DNA of 64,000 nt from Protopterus annectens (GCF_019279795.1 NC_056737.1:1196393146-1196457145), one strand, 5' to 3'. Counted from the first letter of the stretch, positions 52,060 through 64,000 are shown. Notes: a model not told the origin generated them from the letters alone. Program-made: numbers and translations.

Positions 52060-53240
52060 CTTTACTAAATTTATGGGCATCCATTCAGTCACCTAAAGTT
52101 TCCTTTGAAGGATGCTGGGGTGTCACTTTGTATAACTTTCAGGGGAAGTCTGTTCCAGAGGTGGGGTAAGCATTTGGGTAATCAATTTGTTTTTCCTCTG
52201 CATTTTATATATTGCTGGAGATTTAAATCCCTATTCTGGTATTTGTGGAATTATTTGATTTGAGAAAATACAGGACATCAAAGAGGATGGTGGGGTCCTT
52301 AATGTGGTAACTTGCAAAGCACGACTCACTCCACAAAAGCCTATAAGAAACAATGTAAATAGATATCACTTCAAGCCTTTCATAAGTATCTCAGGGATTT
52401 TAAGTCAACAATCTTCTTGGTTAAGAACTTCTGTGGTCCTTCCAGGTACATAATATGTCTAGAAAGGTACATCCTAAAAATGCATTTTATCAATAATTGG
52501 ACTATTTAGGATTGAATACAGAAGGGTGATAACTTATTTGAACCTCATTGATATATGCATTTAAATATTAGTTGTCATAAATAGAAGGATATTCTTACTA
52601 CTGTTACCATGTGGTGGTCAGAGGAAATAGGATTGTCAACCTAGATTACAGGACTCCAGACTACATCATCATACTGGAGTGGGCTATCCCCTATATTGTG
52701 CATTAAGGGAGAAACCTGTTTATCATAAGTGATATTACACTTTTTTATCTAATTTAACTTCCTTGTCCATATGCTAGTTGTTTATTAGGGTTAGTGTTTG
52801 CTGCAGAGGCATAACTGGTTCAACCAACACCTTGGGATGGTCCATGAAGTAGCACCCCTCCCCACCCCAGACCCATGACCCTCCATGCCACAGTTCATCA
52901 TTGGAAGGACAAGATAAAAAGTTCACACGTTGCTTTCTGTACTAGCATTCAGAAATGATGGTACAGAAAGAAGACTACAGAAACAGCACTTCTGGATTGT
53001 GCCCCTTAACCACTTGTGCCCGGCCCATATACCCCATTTGCCCCACCCTTGCTATGTTACTATCATGTTGTAATGAATGAGTATCAGAAGGAGATTTGAC
53101 AATAATGAACAGTTTTCAGTCATCTGCAGAACTAGTTAACCAAAGGTCCTGATTCCTAATCTCAACATTGGAGAAATTGATACATAACAGGAAGTGTCCT
53201 GGTACTGAGTCCTGATGCAGCCCTGCCCACCTCAGCAGAA
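52060..53240 (-). mobile_element. CR1 LINE copy, old and decayed
   Basis: Nucleotide similarity to minus-strand CR1: AGTCTGTTCCAGAGGTGGGG (52,147), AAGAACTTCTGTGGTCCTTCCAGG (52,424-52,447), GAAAGGTACATCC (52,463), CCATGTGGTGGTCAGAGG (52,607), TCATCTGCAGAACTAGTTAA (53,121) and CCTGGTACTGAGTCCTGATG (53,190). It spans RT to the 3' region with no usable frame. This is the oldest CR1 copy in the window. Confidence 0.6.
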
Positions 53241-53500
53241 GGCTAATTACTGATAATTAAACTGACCTTTTATGTGGCTCATCTGACCTTGTGTGGTACA
53301 TTGTGTGAGAAGCATCACTACTCTTGTGCACATACAAGGATTTGCTGTGCCAAAGAGGGTCCTTGGGAGAAAGGAGGTTGTTTGGAGAAGTCATGTTCTG
53401 TTGTTGTAACTCTTCTATAAAGTAAAAAAAAAAAATGGTGTACAAAAATTGCATAGGTTATATTCTCTTCAAAGTGAACAATGCATCTGAGGCTGTGGTG
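53241..53500. other. No feature recognised
   Basis: Short unique stretch between the old CR1 and the 21-bp repeat. Confidence 0.3.
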
Positions 53501-53613
53501 AACACTGACAAGGCTTTAGTGAACCCTGATGAGGCTTTAGTAAACCCTGATGAGGCTTTAGCGAACACTGATAAGGCTTTAGTGAACACTGATGAGGCTT
53601 TAGTGAACACTAC
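53501..53613 (+). repeat. 21-bp minisatellite (5-6 copies)
   Basis: Units of GCTTTAGTGAACMCTGATGAG. One frame reads ALVNPDE/ALVNTDE seven-residue repeats and stays open from 53,435 to 53,707. It lies directly upstream of a gag-like remnant and may have belonged to it. Confidence 0.8.
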
Positions 53614-53639
53614 TACAGTACAGCTCTTCAAACAACTTT

Positions 53640-54060
53640 CCCGGAAAGATGCACAGACACTGATTAACGCCTGCTCAACCTCGACCAGTAGCTATCAGTT
53701 GCATTAACCCAATCATCATGTCACAAAGGCCACCAAAAATTGGTTCAGCTTTTAATAAACTTAGAATGAAAGAGGGCATGGAAGTATGCCTAGTAGCATT
53801 TGAAACAGGCAGCTTGACAAAGCAGTCCCCAAACTGAGTGCCCTGGGTACTTTCCTCACATTTGACCAGGAACTCAGTAAATGCATACCCGGACTTTAAG
53901 AATGTTGATGCACATAACTACTGAAAAAAATGAAAGATGAAATACTGGCCAGGCCTGGAGCTTCTCCCAAGTCTCAGTCACTTACATTTCACAACTAGAC
54001 ACTTGATATGAGCAGACTAATAGAATCACAAATGGGTGGCTCATAACATATTTTGAAATT
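53640..54060 (+). mobile_element. Fossil gag/SCAN-like remnant of an LTR-type element
   Basis: Short matches to the SCAN-like capsid region of Gypsy-type elements appear (for example MKDEILARPGASPKSQS and LDMSRLIESQ). It is decayed, without recognisable terminal repeats, and old. Confidence 0.35.
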
Positions 54061-54837
54061 GGAGCTAGAACCTCATGTAAATAATGTAAATAAAATTCTA
54101 GATAATATTGTAATAGGGTGCTACCTACTAACTTAACACACTCACTCCAGTGGAGCTCTGGAGGTTTGTACTCTTAACTCCCAATGTCTACACTCTGAGG
54201 TTTTTACAAAATCAGGTTACAGCCACACATTTCAAACAAGTGTTCATATCACTGGAGTCATAAGGGTTATTAAAGAAATGTAAATGGCAAACTGTTCCAC
54301 ATAAACATATCTTTAAAGTGGTAGTGATCTTTAGATTGTAATAAATGCAGTAAATATTCATTTTGTAATATTTTGTAAAGAGCTTATACAATATTGATAA
54401 CCATTCAAGCTCCATGCATTTTATTCATTGATCTGTGAACTCTCATATAAGGCTAAGCAGTTTTGTCTGTATTACTTGATTATTGAAATATTTAGAAAAA
54501 TATGAACATTGTTCCAATATAAATAAATGGTATATGAACAACATTTGATATTTCTTAAGCAGCACCTAATATCAATGCAGTTGTGTTGCACATCATGTAA
54601 GCTTTGAGAAGAAATCTTTCAACAGCTTGTATGTAGCATGGTTTAACATTACTGATGCGAATATGAACAGGAATTATTAAATGCCTAGAGGTATCAGTTA
54701 GATTGTAACTGCTGAAGTACCTGGAGATTTCACTCTGCTGTAATGTGTTAAGAAAATGGGTATTGCGAGAAATACATGGTCCCATAGAATAAACTAAGGG
54801 AAACAGGAGTGGAAGCCGAGGAAAAGATAGATAACTA
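54061..54837. other. No feature recognised
   Basis: AT-rich sequence. A 76-codon minus-strand frame at 54,555-54,785 has no recognisable relatives and no convincing splice borders. Confidence 0.3.
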
Positions 54838-56096
54838 GGATCATAGAGGATTACTAGGCTATCGATCCAGAGGTAATTTTAAGCCTACCTGTTTAAACCC
54901 AGTGTAATACTGTAGCGGTACTAGTCAATATCCAGGATTTCATTTAATGATAACTGCCCATGTCCAGGAGGGTTCTGGGTGCTAACCCTGGTAAGAATTT
55001 ATGGTGCCCCATCCACTCATCCAGGTTCCTCTTGAACGGTGTCATAGACGTGCTCTGTTTGACATGAATTGGTAGCCTGGTGCAAAGATGTGGCAGTTGC
55101 TGGGACATAAATCTGTCCCTCTAGAATATCCTATTAAAGTCACAGGCTATATTTAAGTCCCTAGAATGTGTAGCCCTAGACCTATTTGATTTATGGATAT
55201 GCAGTAAGTTCATTAGGTTTGGGTCTTGGTTTGCTCTGTAGATCAAGCATACGTCTCCCCTAAGAAGTCTATATGATACGCAGTATAGTGACAGGGATTT
55301 TAGTTGGTCAGTGTAAGGCACATGTGGAGGCCCTTGATCTTCTTTGTTAGAAACCTCTGAGGTGTCTCTAATTGTTGTAGGCGCTTAGTATGGTACACAC
55401 CGAATGAGGCGTTATATTCAATTTTGGGCCAGATAAGTGCTGAGTATGGGGGGGTTAACTTCTTTTGCTTTTGAGGTTATGTTTTTACTAATCAAGTGAG
55501 CTACATGGAAAGCTTTCCTTACAATGATAGACACGTGGTGGTCAAAGTTCAGGCCACAGTCAACCTGTGATCCCAGATCCCTTACTACTTCATGGATACT
55601 TACAGTATTGTTATTGATTTGATAGTGTGAAGGGACATTCTTTGTGCTGAAGGGGAATGATGGTGCATTTCCTTGCATTCAGTTTGAGACCATGACTAAT
55701 ACACCAGCCACTGGTCTGCATGAGACCATCCTGGAGTATACTGACATCATTTAGGGATTCAATGATTACACCTAGTCTGCAGTTGTCTGCAAACTTGGTC
55801 AGCCACAACCCTTTAGTTTTAACCTTAACTTTTGAGAAGTATATACCAAACAGTAGGGGGCCCAGCACTGACCCCTGTGGCAACCCACTGGTAACAGTGT
55901 TTGTCTGGTTTGTGAGCCAGTTGGCAACCCATCTTACAATGAAGGGGTTTACATTCAGTTTGCTGTTTATCGGTAATGCCTGAATGTGGGATTGTGTCAA
56001 AACCTTTTGCTAAGTTGAGGTATGTTGTGTGCACAGACTTGCTATCATCAGTGGCCTTGGTCACACTTTCAAAGAAATCCACCAGGCTTAATAGAA
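54838..56096 (-). mobile_element. CR1 LINE copy 4 (5'-truncated, RT to 3' end)
   Basis: Minus strand. RT begins in the linker before motif A (DFFESVTKATDDSKSVHTTYLN), continues with RWVANWLTNQ, GLPQGSVLGPLLFGIYFS and KFADNCRLGVI (55,780-55,810), where the catalytic FADD is FADN. The C-terminal part includes LKSLSLYCVSYRLLRGDVCL and ATHSRDLNIACDFNR. The 3' end lies at 54,838 with degenerate TATGATCC words. At least three frame changes are present. The copy is dead. Confidence 0.8.
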
Positions 56097-56640
56097 ATAA
56101 ATTGTATATTAAAAGGTAAAAGGAGAACTTAAGCTGAGTTTTAAGCTTTCCCCTGTTGCATCAAAGCAGAAACAGAAGCTTCATTTTAAGTTAAAGAAAC
56201 TAAGATGACTATGAAGAAGAGAAAGTGTGACTACAAGAAGAAAATTATTCTCATGAGTTATGTTCCACAGATGATCAGCTAGACGAAGGGAAGAAACCTG
56301 CAACCTTATTTAAAAAAGAAGAGGCCATAGTCTCCACTTCATGTCAGAATACTAGTGAAAATAATGCTGACTTGGCTTACATCCAAATAAGACATTTCAG
56401 TTCCAAGAAGGTGCAATGGAAAGAAAATATTCTATTCAAGATTAGAGAGATAATAGCAACATTGTAATGGGAAACAAGGGAACAGAATAGTTCTGCTTCA
56501 GATTAATACATTGAATCAGTTCTGCTTCAGATTGATACATTGAATTAAGAAATACATTATTTGATACTTGCAGTATGGTAAAGACCCAAACACCAGATTC
56601 TCTCCATGGCTCACAAGCCGAGACAGAAATTGTAGTAGTA
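56097..56640. other. AT-rich stretch, possibly leader of an L1-type element
   Basis: A-rich and GAA-rich sequence leading into the L1-like ORF1 remnant. ATACATTGAAT and CAGTTCTGCTTCAGATT are each duplicated at 56,490-56,545. No open frame. Confidence 0.3.
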
Positions 56641-57560
56641 CTCTAAACTGAATAATCAAAAAAGTCAATAGTAGAAGAATTAAAGCGGAAAACCTCAAGT
56701 AAACACAGCCCAATATTTTAAATGCAAATAAAGGGGAAAAACAAGCAGAAAAAAGAAATATGCTGACAGATGGAGTGATATCCACTGAGTTAAACATGGA
56801 GGGGCCAAGGGAACTAACTGCCATAGTTATAAGCAAGACTGATGAAGTAATGCTAAAATACATATTTATGGAAATGAAATAGATGAATGAATCAATCATT
56901 AACTATATAAGACACAGTAACAGAACAATGGATGAAGTTATGGAGGGTGTAAATGAGAACTCTGATATGATACAGGGACTGGTTCAAGAAAATCAATAGC
57001 TTAAGGCCAGACTGCTAGCTTCTGAAGCAAGACTTGAGTTAATGGCAACCATGTTGATGGATCAGGAAGGGAGGGTGAGATAAAAAAACTGTGAATCACT
57101 TGAGTTCCAGACGGTATGGAAGGGAGAGTCTATAAAGGCTTCATAAAAACAGTTGGCACATTGGGAAATACACCAAAAGATGAACTGCATGTGAAAAACT
57201 TACTTGGACACCAAATTTCAAGTGGCACCCCCACAACACCTGATATTAGTTTAACTTTCAGCTTATATTATTGGCCAAACCATGGAAATCAGGGCAAAAA
57301 CTTCATTGTGGAAAAGCGATTGTATTCATAAATTTAGACTTCCCAACAGCCACCATTAAAAGGCTGGCTGAGTACACTCCAGTAGTGGAGGAGAAGGGGA
57401 TGGAGATTTAAGTTAATTTACCCAGATAACCTAAAAATCATATTTTAAGATGGCATGCAGTCTTTTGACTCACTAGAAGAAGACTTGGCAACCATAAACA
57501 TGAGAGAAAATTTAAGAGCCACCAGAGTCACAGGGAAGCATATGGACAGAAGATGAACAG
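56641..57560 (+). pseudogene. Decayed L1-type ORF1
   Basis: Successive short frames resemble L1 ORF1. A charged coiled-coil stretch (LKARLLASEARLELMATMLM near 57,000-57,060) is followed by NCESLEFQTVWKGES, at the place where L1 ORF1 has the RRxNLxxxGIPE start of its RRM domain. A basic or mixed region follows. Stops are frequent and the sequence is A-rich, as L1 sense strands are. Confidence rests on layout more than on strong motifs. Confidence 0.4.
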
Positions 57561-58711
57561 AAATAAGAGATGGACATGTTTCTCAGTAAAACAGACATTC
57601 ACATAGGTGAGTGCTTTATATAACATCATGTAAAAATGAACAAAACCAAAACGCCAAGACCTATTTATCCTGAAGCCAGGGCAAAGAAGCACAGTAATAC
57701 AAAGTAGTATCCAATGAACGTGTTTCCAGTCCGCTGTGAATGTGAAAGTAATCCAAGAAGCTTTACTCCAAACTTTAGTTGAACGCTATTTATTAATCAA
57801 AAAAAGAGCGTTTTCGCCGTGGTTAAAACTACGGCTTCTTCAGAACAAAACAAATTTAAAAAGACCGCCTGCTTCTTTATAAATAATACGTGCACAGCGT
57901 GGCTTAGTGATTAACTAAATTAAAGAAACAGTGCATCAAAGCCAGGCTGTACGCACGTCAAACACCAATGTGTAAATCCATATTCACTAAAAATAAACAA
58001 ATGCATTTAAAACTACATCAACAACTTTGTTTAAATACTGTTCATATAACCTACTTCAATACTATTAAAAGCAACTAATTCAACACTCAAATATAATTGA
58101 TAATATAGGTACAAATAAGTAAAAATAAATTAACATTCAGAAATGAAAATGCACATACCAAAAGCTTATGTATTTGTCTTCAATTTGGTAAGTTATTACA
58201 CGTAGATGTCTGCATAGTTCTATTATCTAAAGTGAACTAGTGTGTAAGAAAGTCATCAATACAAAACCTTGACCAAGAAGTATATTAACCATAAGCTAAG
58301 TGTAGCAACATAATAAACAAAATACAAGTTACCTTGAATTTAATGTATTACTACTCATAAATACCTAGTATAATTCAATTATCTAATATAGTCTATACAA
58401 GACCATAACTAAGTAAAATAAGCAGCAAAAATATAATAGAAAAAACTAGTAATCATAAAGAACAATCAATTATAAGAACTAGTATACATAACCTATACCA
58501 ATATATATTGATTTATTGAGTATAGGAAAGTTTTTAATATTTAGAAAATGTGTGTATAAAAAATGATGAAAATAAAACCTTTATCAAAGTAGTTAAAAAT
58601 CTATTTATAGTCTAACATCATCTCATATAATTCCTCATCTTTAGAATACAAGAAATATTACAATGGTCATTCAACCCTGGAACGCAAAAGGAGTTCAACA
58701 GGAGTTGCCAT
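57561..58711. other. AT-rich region with a PLE-like noncoding end
   Basis: Around 57,690-57,870 the minus strand carries a hammerhead-like core and the sequence type seen at Penelope ends. The rest, to the DIRS inverted repeat, is AT-rich without features. It could be the remainder of a Penelope-like terminal repeat plus unique sequence. Confidence 0.35.
57803..57847 (-). other. Hammerhead-like motif (PLE type)
   Basis: Read on the minus strand: CTGAAGA, A, stem GCCGT, loop, stem ACGGC, then GAAAACGC. The variable position 7 of CUGANGA is A, which hammerheads allow. As in the copy at 26,525, an extra A lies between the first box and stem II. It supports a Penelope terminal region here. Confidence 0.45.
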
Positions 58712-61700
58712 TCTAGATGTTCTTCATCTCACATTGCTGCAGTCCTTACACTTGAGTAGTCCGCTGTCCTCGGTCTGCCCGAATATCAAAGTATAAGGCT
58801 GACGTCGGTCAAGGCGCATTTGACTGACATCAGGACGTCAGGGTACAAATGCGCATGACCGACGTCATATCCTCAGTCTTTTTTGCCGCATGGTCCGATG
58901 CAGAAGCAGCATTGCAAGTGCAGGTTGGCGTTCTGAGATTTTTCGTTTTGAGTTTCAGACCGAGTCAAAGTTGGCTAAGTACCCGTTGGGGATTATTTTA
59001 GTTTTTCTTGCCTCAGTGGTTTACCGGATGTCAGAAAAGTGAATAATTGCATTTCTTGTGGGAAACAGATACCGCATAGAGATTATCATACTTTGTGTAT
59101 TCCTTGTTTAGGGCCTGAGCACGACGTTGTTGGCTGTCGCTCTTGTGCTAGATTTAATAAACGCACTATAAAGAGAAGGTTGGATTGTGCCAGGTTAGTC
59201 TTTGGGAAGCGGTGCAATTATAAAATGCCTTTCGGATGCTCCGACGCCCGCTTCTTCTTGAAGCGCAAGGACAAAGCAGTTAAGCCTAGGCTGGAAGAAC
59301 CGTCTGTACCAGACGCCGGTTCTTTAGAGGTGTCGGTGGAGCCGGTGGTTCCACCGGAGATTTCTTTGGGTTCCCAGGGTGAGACTTTGTTATTGCAGGA
59401 TGTGGCCTCTCAGGAGGCAGGTCAGGCTGAAGGGGCTTCTCAGGTTACTTTACTCCCCTCCCTTCCTAAGGTGGTTAGGCCCTCTCCTTCTGTTGCCAAG
59501 GCTTCTCCCAGGGGCAGGCCAGGTTTAGCTTCAGTTGGTGTCACCCCTAGTTCTTCAGGAACTGTGCCCAAGAAGCATATGCTTAAAATGGCAGAAGATT
59601 TGATTACTTTGATTAGGGTTCTTTGCCCCTCCTGATAAGAGACCTAGGGTGGAGCCTGAGCCAGGGAGTTTTGAGCAGGCTTCAGATGTTTCAGAGTCTT
59701 CGGCTGAAGACTTGCAGGAGTATTCTCCTTATTCTGACTCTGATGTGGATGATTCTACTCCTTCTGCTTCTCCTCCTGAGGATTTTTCTTTTCAGAAACT
59801 CTTCATTCTATGAGGGAGCATTTTAAGTGGGAAGGCCAGGACTTCTCTGATTCCAGGAAAAGGCTTAGGAAATTTTTGTTTTTACCCCAGCATAGGCCTT
59901 TGGCTATACCTCCTGTTTTAGATGTGGTGGAAGATGTTTTTGCAGAGGCTTCACTTAATCCTGATTCTTTGCCTCCTGCTCCTGTTAAACCTGATAGATA
60001 TTACAGGGTGCCTGAAGCTCATAAGTATCTTTTTAAGAGTCCTAGGGCAGACCCAGAAACTGTTAGTCAGGGCCCTAAAGGTGTTAAGGCTTCTGTTGTC
60101 AAGAATCCGGTTCCTTCAGACAAAGAGGCCAAAGCTTTGGATAGATGGGGAAAGAAAGTTTATACTTCTTCCACTCTAGCTATGAGGGCTTTGAATTGCC
60201 AGTTTCACATGTTAAAATACCAAAACTATCTCCTTTCACAATTGAAGTCTAAGGTTGATGCTCTGGCGGAAGGTATTGATTGTAAAGAATTGCAAGATTT
60301 AGTACATGTTTCTGAACAGGTGGGTAAGCATTCTTTGCAATGTGGTTTTGATGCTGTACAGGCCTCGTCTAGGGTGGCTGCCACTGGGTCAGTTCTTCGC
60401 AGGCACGCCTGGCTGAGGGATCAGAATTTATCTAACCATGTTAAAACAAGGATTTTAGATGCTCCTTTACAATCTGATGTGTTGTTTGGTTCTCCTGTTG
60501 AGACAGTTTTAAAGAAAATGGAAGACAAGGCTAAGTCTATGCAGACTGTTAAAGATTTTTTGCAGGTTCAGCCTCCAAAGTTTAGTAGAAATTGGCCTAC
60601 TAAGGGGTGGATGTATCCTTCTTATGATTCCCAGTCTAGGGGTAGATCTAGACGTGGTAGAGGCAGAGCTCAGGGTTCTTTCAGGCCTCGAACAGGGAGT
60701 TCTCCTGCACAGTCTTCAGGTGAGGGCAGGGGTCAGTCCTTTCGTAAACAGATCCAATGACCTACCTTTTCAGCTGCCAGAGCCTTCTCGTCTGGCAGCA
60801 CCTTTGGGAGGAAGGTTGGCACTTTTCAAAGAAAATTGGAGTTTAATTACCCAAGACAGATGGGTATTGGATATCATACACCACGGTTACAGGTTTTATT
60901 TCCATACCTTACCTCCTTTCAAAGGCATGCCAGACGTTCCTCCTCCACAAAGAATAGAGGCTCACAAGCAAATTTCTCTGTTACTCCAACTAGGGGCCAT
61001 TCAGCCGGTCCCTCTGCCAGAAGTGGGCCTAGGATTTTATTCTCGCCTGTTCCTCGCACTCAAAGAAAGGGAACACGTGGAGACCAATTTTGGACTTATC
61101 TATCCTCAACACTTATCTGGACATTTCCAAGTTCAAAATGTTGACGCTACAGCAGCTTTTACCTCTGCTGGGCAAAGATCATTGGATGGTAACTTTAGAT
61201 CTCAAGGAGGCTTATCTTCATGTTCCTATCAGACGGAGTTGCAGGAAGTATCTGCGTTTGAGCTGGGACTTCTCATTATCAGTTCTCTGCATTGCCCTTT
61301 GGCTTATCTACTGCCCAGAGTGTTCACGAAGGTTCTGGCTCCAGTGATAGCTTTCCTCAGGTTAAAAGGAATACAGATTTATCCTTATTTGGACGATTGC
61401 CTAATTCTGGCTCAAGGAAGGGACGAGCTTCTTCATCATTTGGGTTATGTGATAGCAGTGCTAAGATGCCTGGGGTATTCTGTGAACGAAATAAAGTCCA
61501 GTCTAGTACCCTCTCAAGACATGTGCTTTCTGGGTGTGAGACTGAATACAGCATCCCAGATGGCCTTTTGACCCCGGACAAACAAAAGAATCTTTCCCTT
61601 TACTTTCATCAGTTGTCTCATCAGTCCGGCTGACTGCAAGGACAGTCCTTCAAGCCTTAGGGTTCATGGCATCTTGTATTCTGGTGCTTCCCAATGCCAA

Positions 61701-63835
61701 ACTGCATATGAGGAAGCTACAATGGTATCTCAAAATGTATGGACACAGCACTGCCAGGATTTGGACACTGTCATTCCAATAATACCTTGCATTCAAAAGG
61801 AATTTTGTGGGCTCTCAGGAATGTCACCTAAACAAGGGACTCTCTGTGACCCGCCAGAGGCTAAGATCCTAACGACGATAGATGCCTCAGACAAAGCTTG
61901 GGGAGCTCATCTGAATGGAAAGTGATACACAACACAAGTGCAGCCAGACTACAACAATCTACATATCACTCTTGAAAGAGATGTTAGCAGTCCAGTTTGC
62001 ATTAATAGCCTTCAAGGAGTTTACTTCTTCCAGGGCAGGTGTTGATTCTAACAGACAACACAACTGTCATGTGGTACACATCAACAAGCAGGATGAACAC
62101 ATTCTTCCTCTCTATGGCAATGATTTGATTTGTTTTGAGACTGCTCTCAGTTTAAAGCTAAAATATCTTCAGGCAAGGTTTCTGCAGCACAGAACTCCTT
62201 AGCAGATGTGTTGAGCAGACAAATTATGGATCCCCACGAGTGGAAATTGGATCCTCATGTATTTCAGAAATTGACAGTGTCATGGGGAACTCCAGACATA
62301 GATCTGTTCGCTTCCCCACTAAACCACCAGCTGCCAAAGTTTTGCACAAAAAGGTTTCATCCCACAGCTTGGAGTGGATGCTCTTGCTCTTTCAATTGGA
62401 GCAATCTTCATGTGTATGCCTTGGGCCCTCTGCCTCTCCTCCCAAAGGTACTACTAAAGGCCAGACAAGACAAGCCAAGGATGATTTTAATAGCTCCAGA
62501 TTGGCCTCGACAGCATTGGTACCCATTACTGAGGAGCCTGGTACGGAAGCCTCCATGGCCTCCATGGCCTTTGCTCACGATTCACACACACCTGTTGTGC
62601 TCAGGATGTCAAGCTTCACTCTCTGCACCTAACAGCCTGGCATATTCTGTTTTGAACCATAGTAGGCCTCCACTTCCACAACAAGTTTTGAATGTTATTT
62701 TTGGAAGCTAGAAGGCCTAGTACAAGGAAAGTGTAGAAGAAAAATGGAAGAGATTTTTATTTTGGAGTGCAGCAAAGGATTTTGATGTTTCTGAGCCTAA
62801 TTTAAGTGTGGCTCTTCAATATCTTACTGAGTTACTGGACAAAGGTTTGTCCTTCTCTTCTATTAAGGTTCATGCTGCAGCAATTTCGGCTCTCTATGAT
62901 TGTGACCCACCATTGTTTTCTCATCCTTTGTTCAAGCAATTTCTTAGAGGGGCAAAGAATATAAGACCCCCACGAAGAGCTCCTACTCCCGCTTGGGATC
63001 TCAATTTTGTGTTGGAGAAACTCACTCTACAACCTTTTGAGCCTGCAGCTACTGCTGAATTAAAGTTTTTATCATGGAAGACTGCTTTTTTGTTGGCTAT
63101 TACCTCTGCAAGAAGGGTTTCTGAGTTGCAGGCCCTTATGGCAGTTGAACCTTTCTTGATTTTCCATAAGGATAGGGTATCTTTACGTACTAATCCTTCC
63201 TTTATGCCTAAAGTGGTTTCTAGTGTGGCTTTAAACCAAACTATTCATTTGCCTACCTTTTATGCAAATCCCCAAAATAAAGGGGAAAAGATTTTGCACA
63301 CTTTAGATGTACACAGGCAGTTGCGTTATTATTTGGACAGAACTAAAGGGTTCAGGCAGTCTCAGCAGTTATTTGTTTCTTTTGCTTTGAGTTCTCAGGG
63401 CAAGCCTGTGTCAAAACAAACTATTTCTAAGTGGATTGGGTTTTGCATTGCTTTCTGTTATTCCCATCATGGCAAGGAAGTTCCAGCTGGGATTAGGCCT
63501 CATTCCACTAGGGCTACTGCCACTTCAACAGCTTTTTGAGAGGGGTGGCAACTAAGGATATTTTGGAGGCAGCTACTTGGAGTTCAGTGCATACTTTTTC
63601 CAGGCATTATCACCTACCACTTTACTCTAAATCCAGGGCTGGTTTTGCCACTGCTGTTTTGCAGGGCATTTTGGCAGCTCCTGCTTCCTTATAATTTGGC
63701 CATCCTCCCTTACCTCTGCTTTGGGATTCTACCCAAGTGTAAGGACTGCAGCAATGTGAGATGAAGAACATAGTACAGTTTTGTACCTACCATAAATGTA
63801 GATGTTCGAAGATCCACATTGCTGCAGTCCAATTT
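58712..63835 (+). mobile_element. DIRS-type tyrosine-recombinase retroelement (fossil)
   Basis: The left terminal repeat is near 58,712-58,754 and its inverse is near 63,734-63,770. A further copy in left orientation lies at 63,798-63,830 and fits the internal complementary region of DIRS elements. Parts in order are a gag-like region with a CxxC zinc segment (~59,030-60,760), RT and RNase H (~60,770-62,150; YLDDCLIL in RT, TIDASDKAWG in RNase H), a methylase-like part (~62,200-62,640), and a tyrosine recombinase (~62,720-63,690; SARRVSEL and HSTRA). The element is broken, with several interruptions (roughly half a dozen), but all parts are recognisable, suggesting moderate age. The right border may lie beyond the window. 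Confidence 0.88.
58800..58867. promoter_or_regulatory. CRE-like palindrome in the DIRS leader
   Basis: TGACGTCGGTCAAGGCGCAT (58,800 on) and ATGCGCATGACCGACGTCA (ending 58,867) are inverse copies over about 23 bases with a ~22-base loop. TGACGTC/GACGTCA words resemble ATF/CREB sites. It may act as promoter or as an RNA/DNA hairpin; position supports a control role, function is inferred. Confidence 0.45.
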
Positions 63836-64000
63836 ACCTCCCTCCTTCCCTCTGTAGTTAGAGGCGGTTGTGTGGGTTGGGTGGTCATTTGGGTGTATAT
63901 TATTTATTGTATATATTGTACATATGTTTAGTGCTAGGATGGTTGGTTGTTGGTTTGCTGTCTTTTGGTTTTTGACCTTTATTTTTAGGGTCTTCTGACA
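63836..64000. other. Flank or right end of the DIRS element
   Basis: GT-rich sequence with TATATT words. It cannot be assigned with the right border out of view. Confidence 0.3.

Noticed and set aside
51980-52070. Host exon after the pyrimidine-rich stretch ending CTCCTTTTCAG
   Set aside because: The downstream sequence aligns with an old CR1 3' region and has no donor at a plausible place.
54555-54785. 76-codon minus-strand frame ending ALILGAA
   Set aside because: No splice borders or family recognised; AT-rich surroundings make chance frames likely.

Overview
The window looks like a piece of a very repeat-rich vertebrate genome. It holds spliceosomal intron borders, CR1-, L2- and L1/Tx1-type LINEs, tRNA-derived SINEs, a Penelope-like element, a DIRS-type element, small DNA transposons and long AC, TA and TATC microsatellites. 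That mix fits a lungfish best. A salamander, caecilian or other large-genome vertebrate is possible. The assignment is inference, not something the sequence proves. There is no sign of bacterial genes, operons, CRISPR or plasmid functions.

Layout. 0-6.3 kb: a nearly whole Penelope-like element with an inverted partial copy of its own 3' end, followed by a 5'-truncated L2-type LINE, both lying between two TA-rich inverted ends. 6.9-28.3 kb: about 284 copies of a 48-bp minisatellite in six blocks, separated by copies of a ~517-542 bp inverted-repeat element and interrupted by a near full-length CR1 LINE (8.8-13.7 kb) and by a small insertion carrying two hammerhead-ribozyme-like motifs. 28.3-38.2 kb: broken CR1 pieces, SINEs, an old Tx1/L1-like LINE, and a second long CR1 copy (32.3-37.7 kb). 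38-48 kb: old DNA-transposon remnants, SINEs, an L2 3' end, microsatellites and an L1 3' end. 48.8-57.6 kb: CR1 3' ends, one candidate host exon on the minus strand (49,811-49,933), a 147-bp tandem repeat and an L1-type ORF1 remnant. 58.7 kb to the end: a DIRS-type element with inverted terminal repeats.

The main result is the origin of the 48-bp satellite. Read on the minus strand, each unit encodes ENADICAVTETWFKAM, which is the metal-binding Glu segment (D-I-x-x-x-T-E-T-W) of the APE endonuclease of CR1 LINEs. Two CR1 copies in this same window carry that segment once, at the proper place. At 28.3 kb the last satellite block runs directly into the upstream part of the same CR1 endonuclease (LSTRSLN...). 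The array therefore grew inside a LINE coding region. A short DNA transposon with 8-bp target duplications (GTCTCAGT) then entered a monomer and was carried along as part of a higher-order repeat.

No complete host gene is visible. The elements are mostly dead: the CR1, L2 and L1 copies carry stops and frameshifts or are 5'-truncated. Some are fairly young, namely the Penelope-like element with its near-identical inverted arms, the SINE at 45.5 kb with a perfect 14-bp target duplication, and the homogeneous core of block A2.
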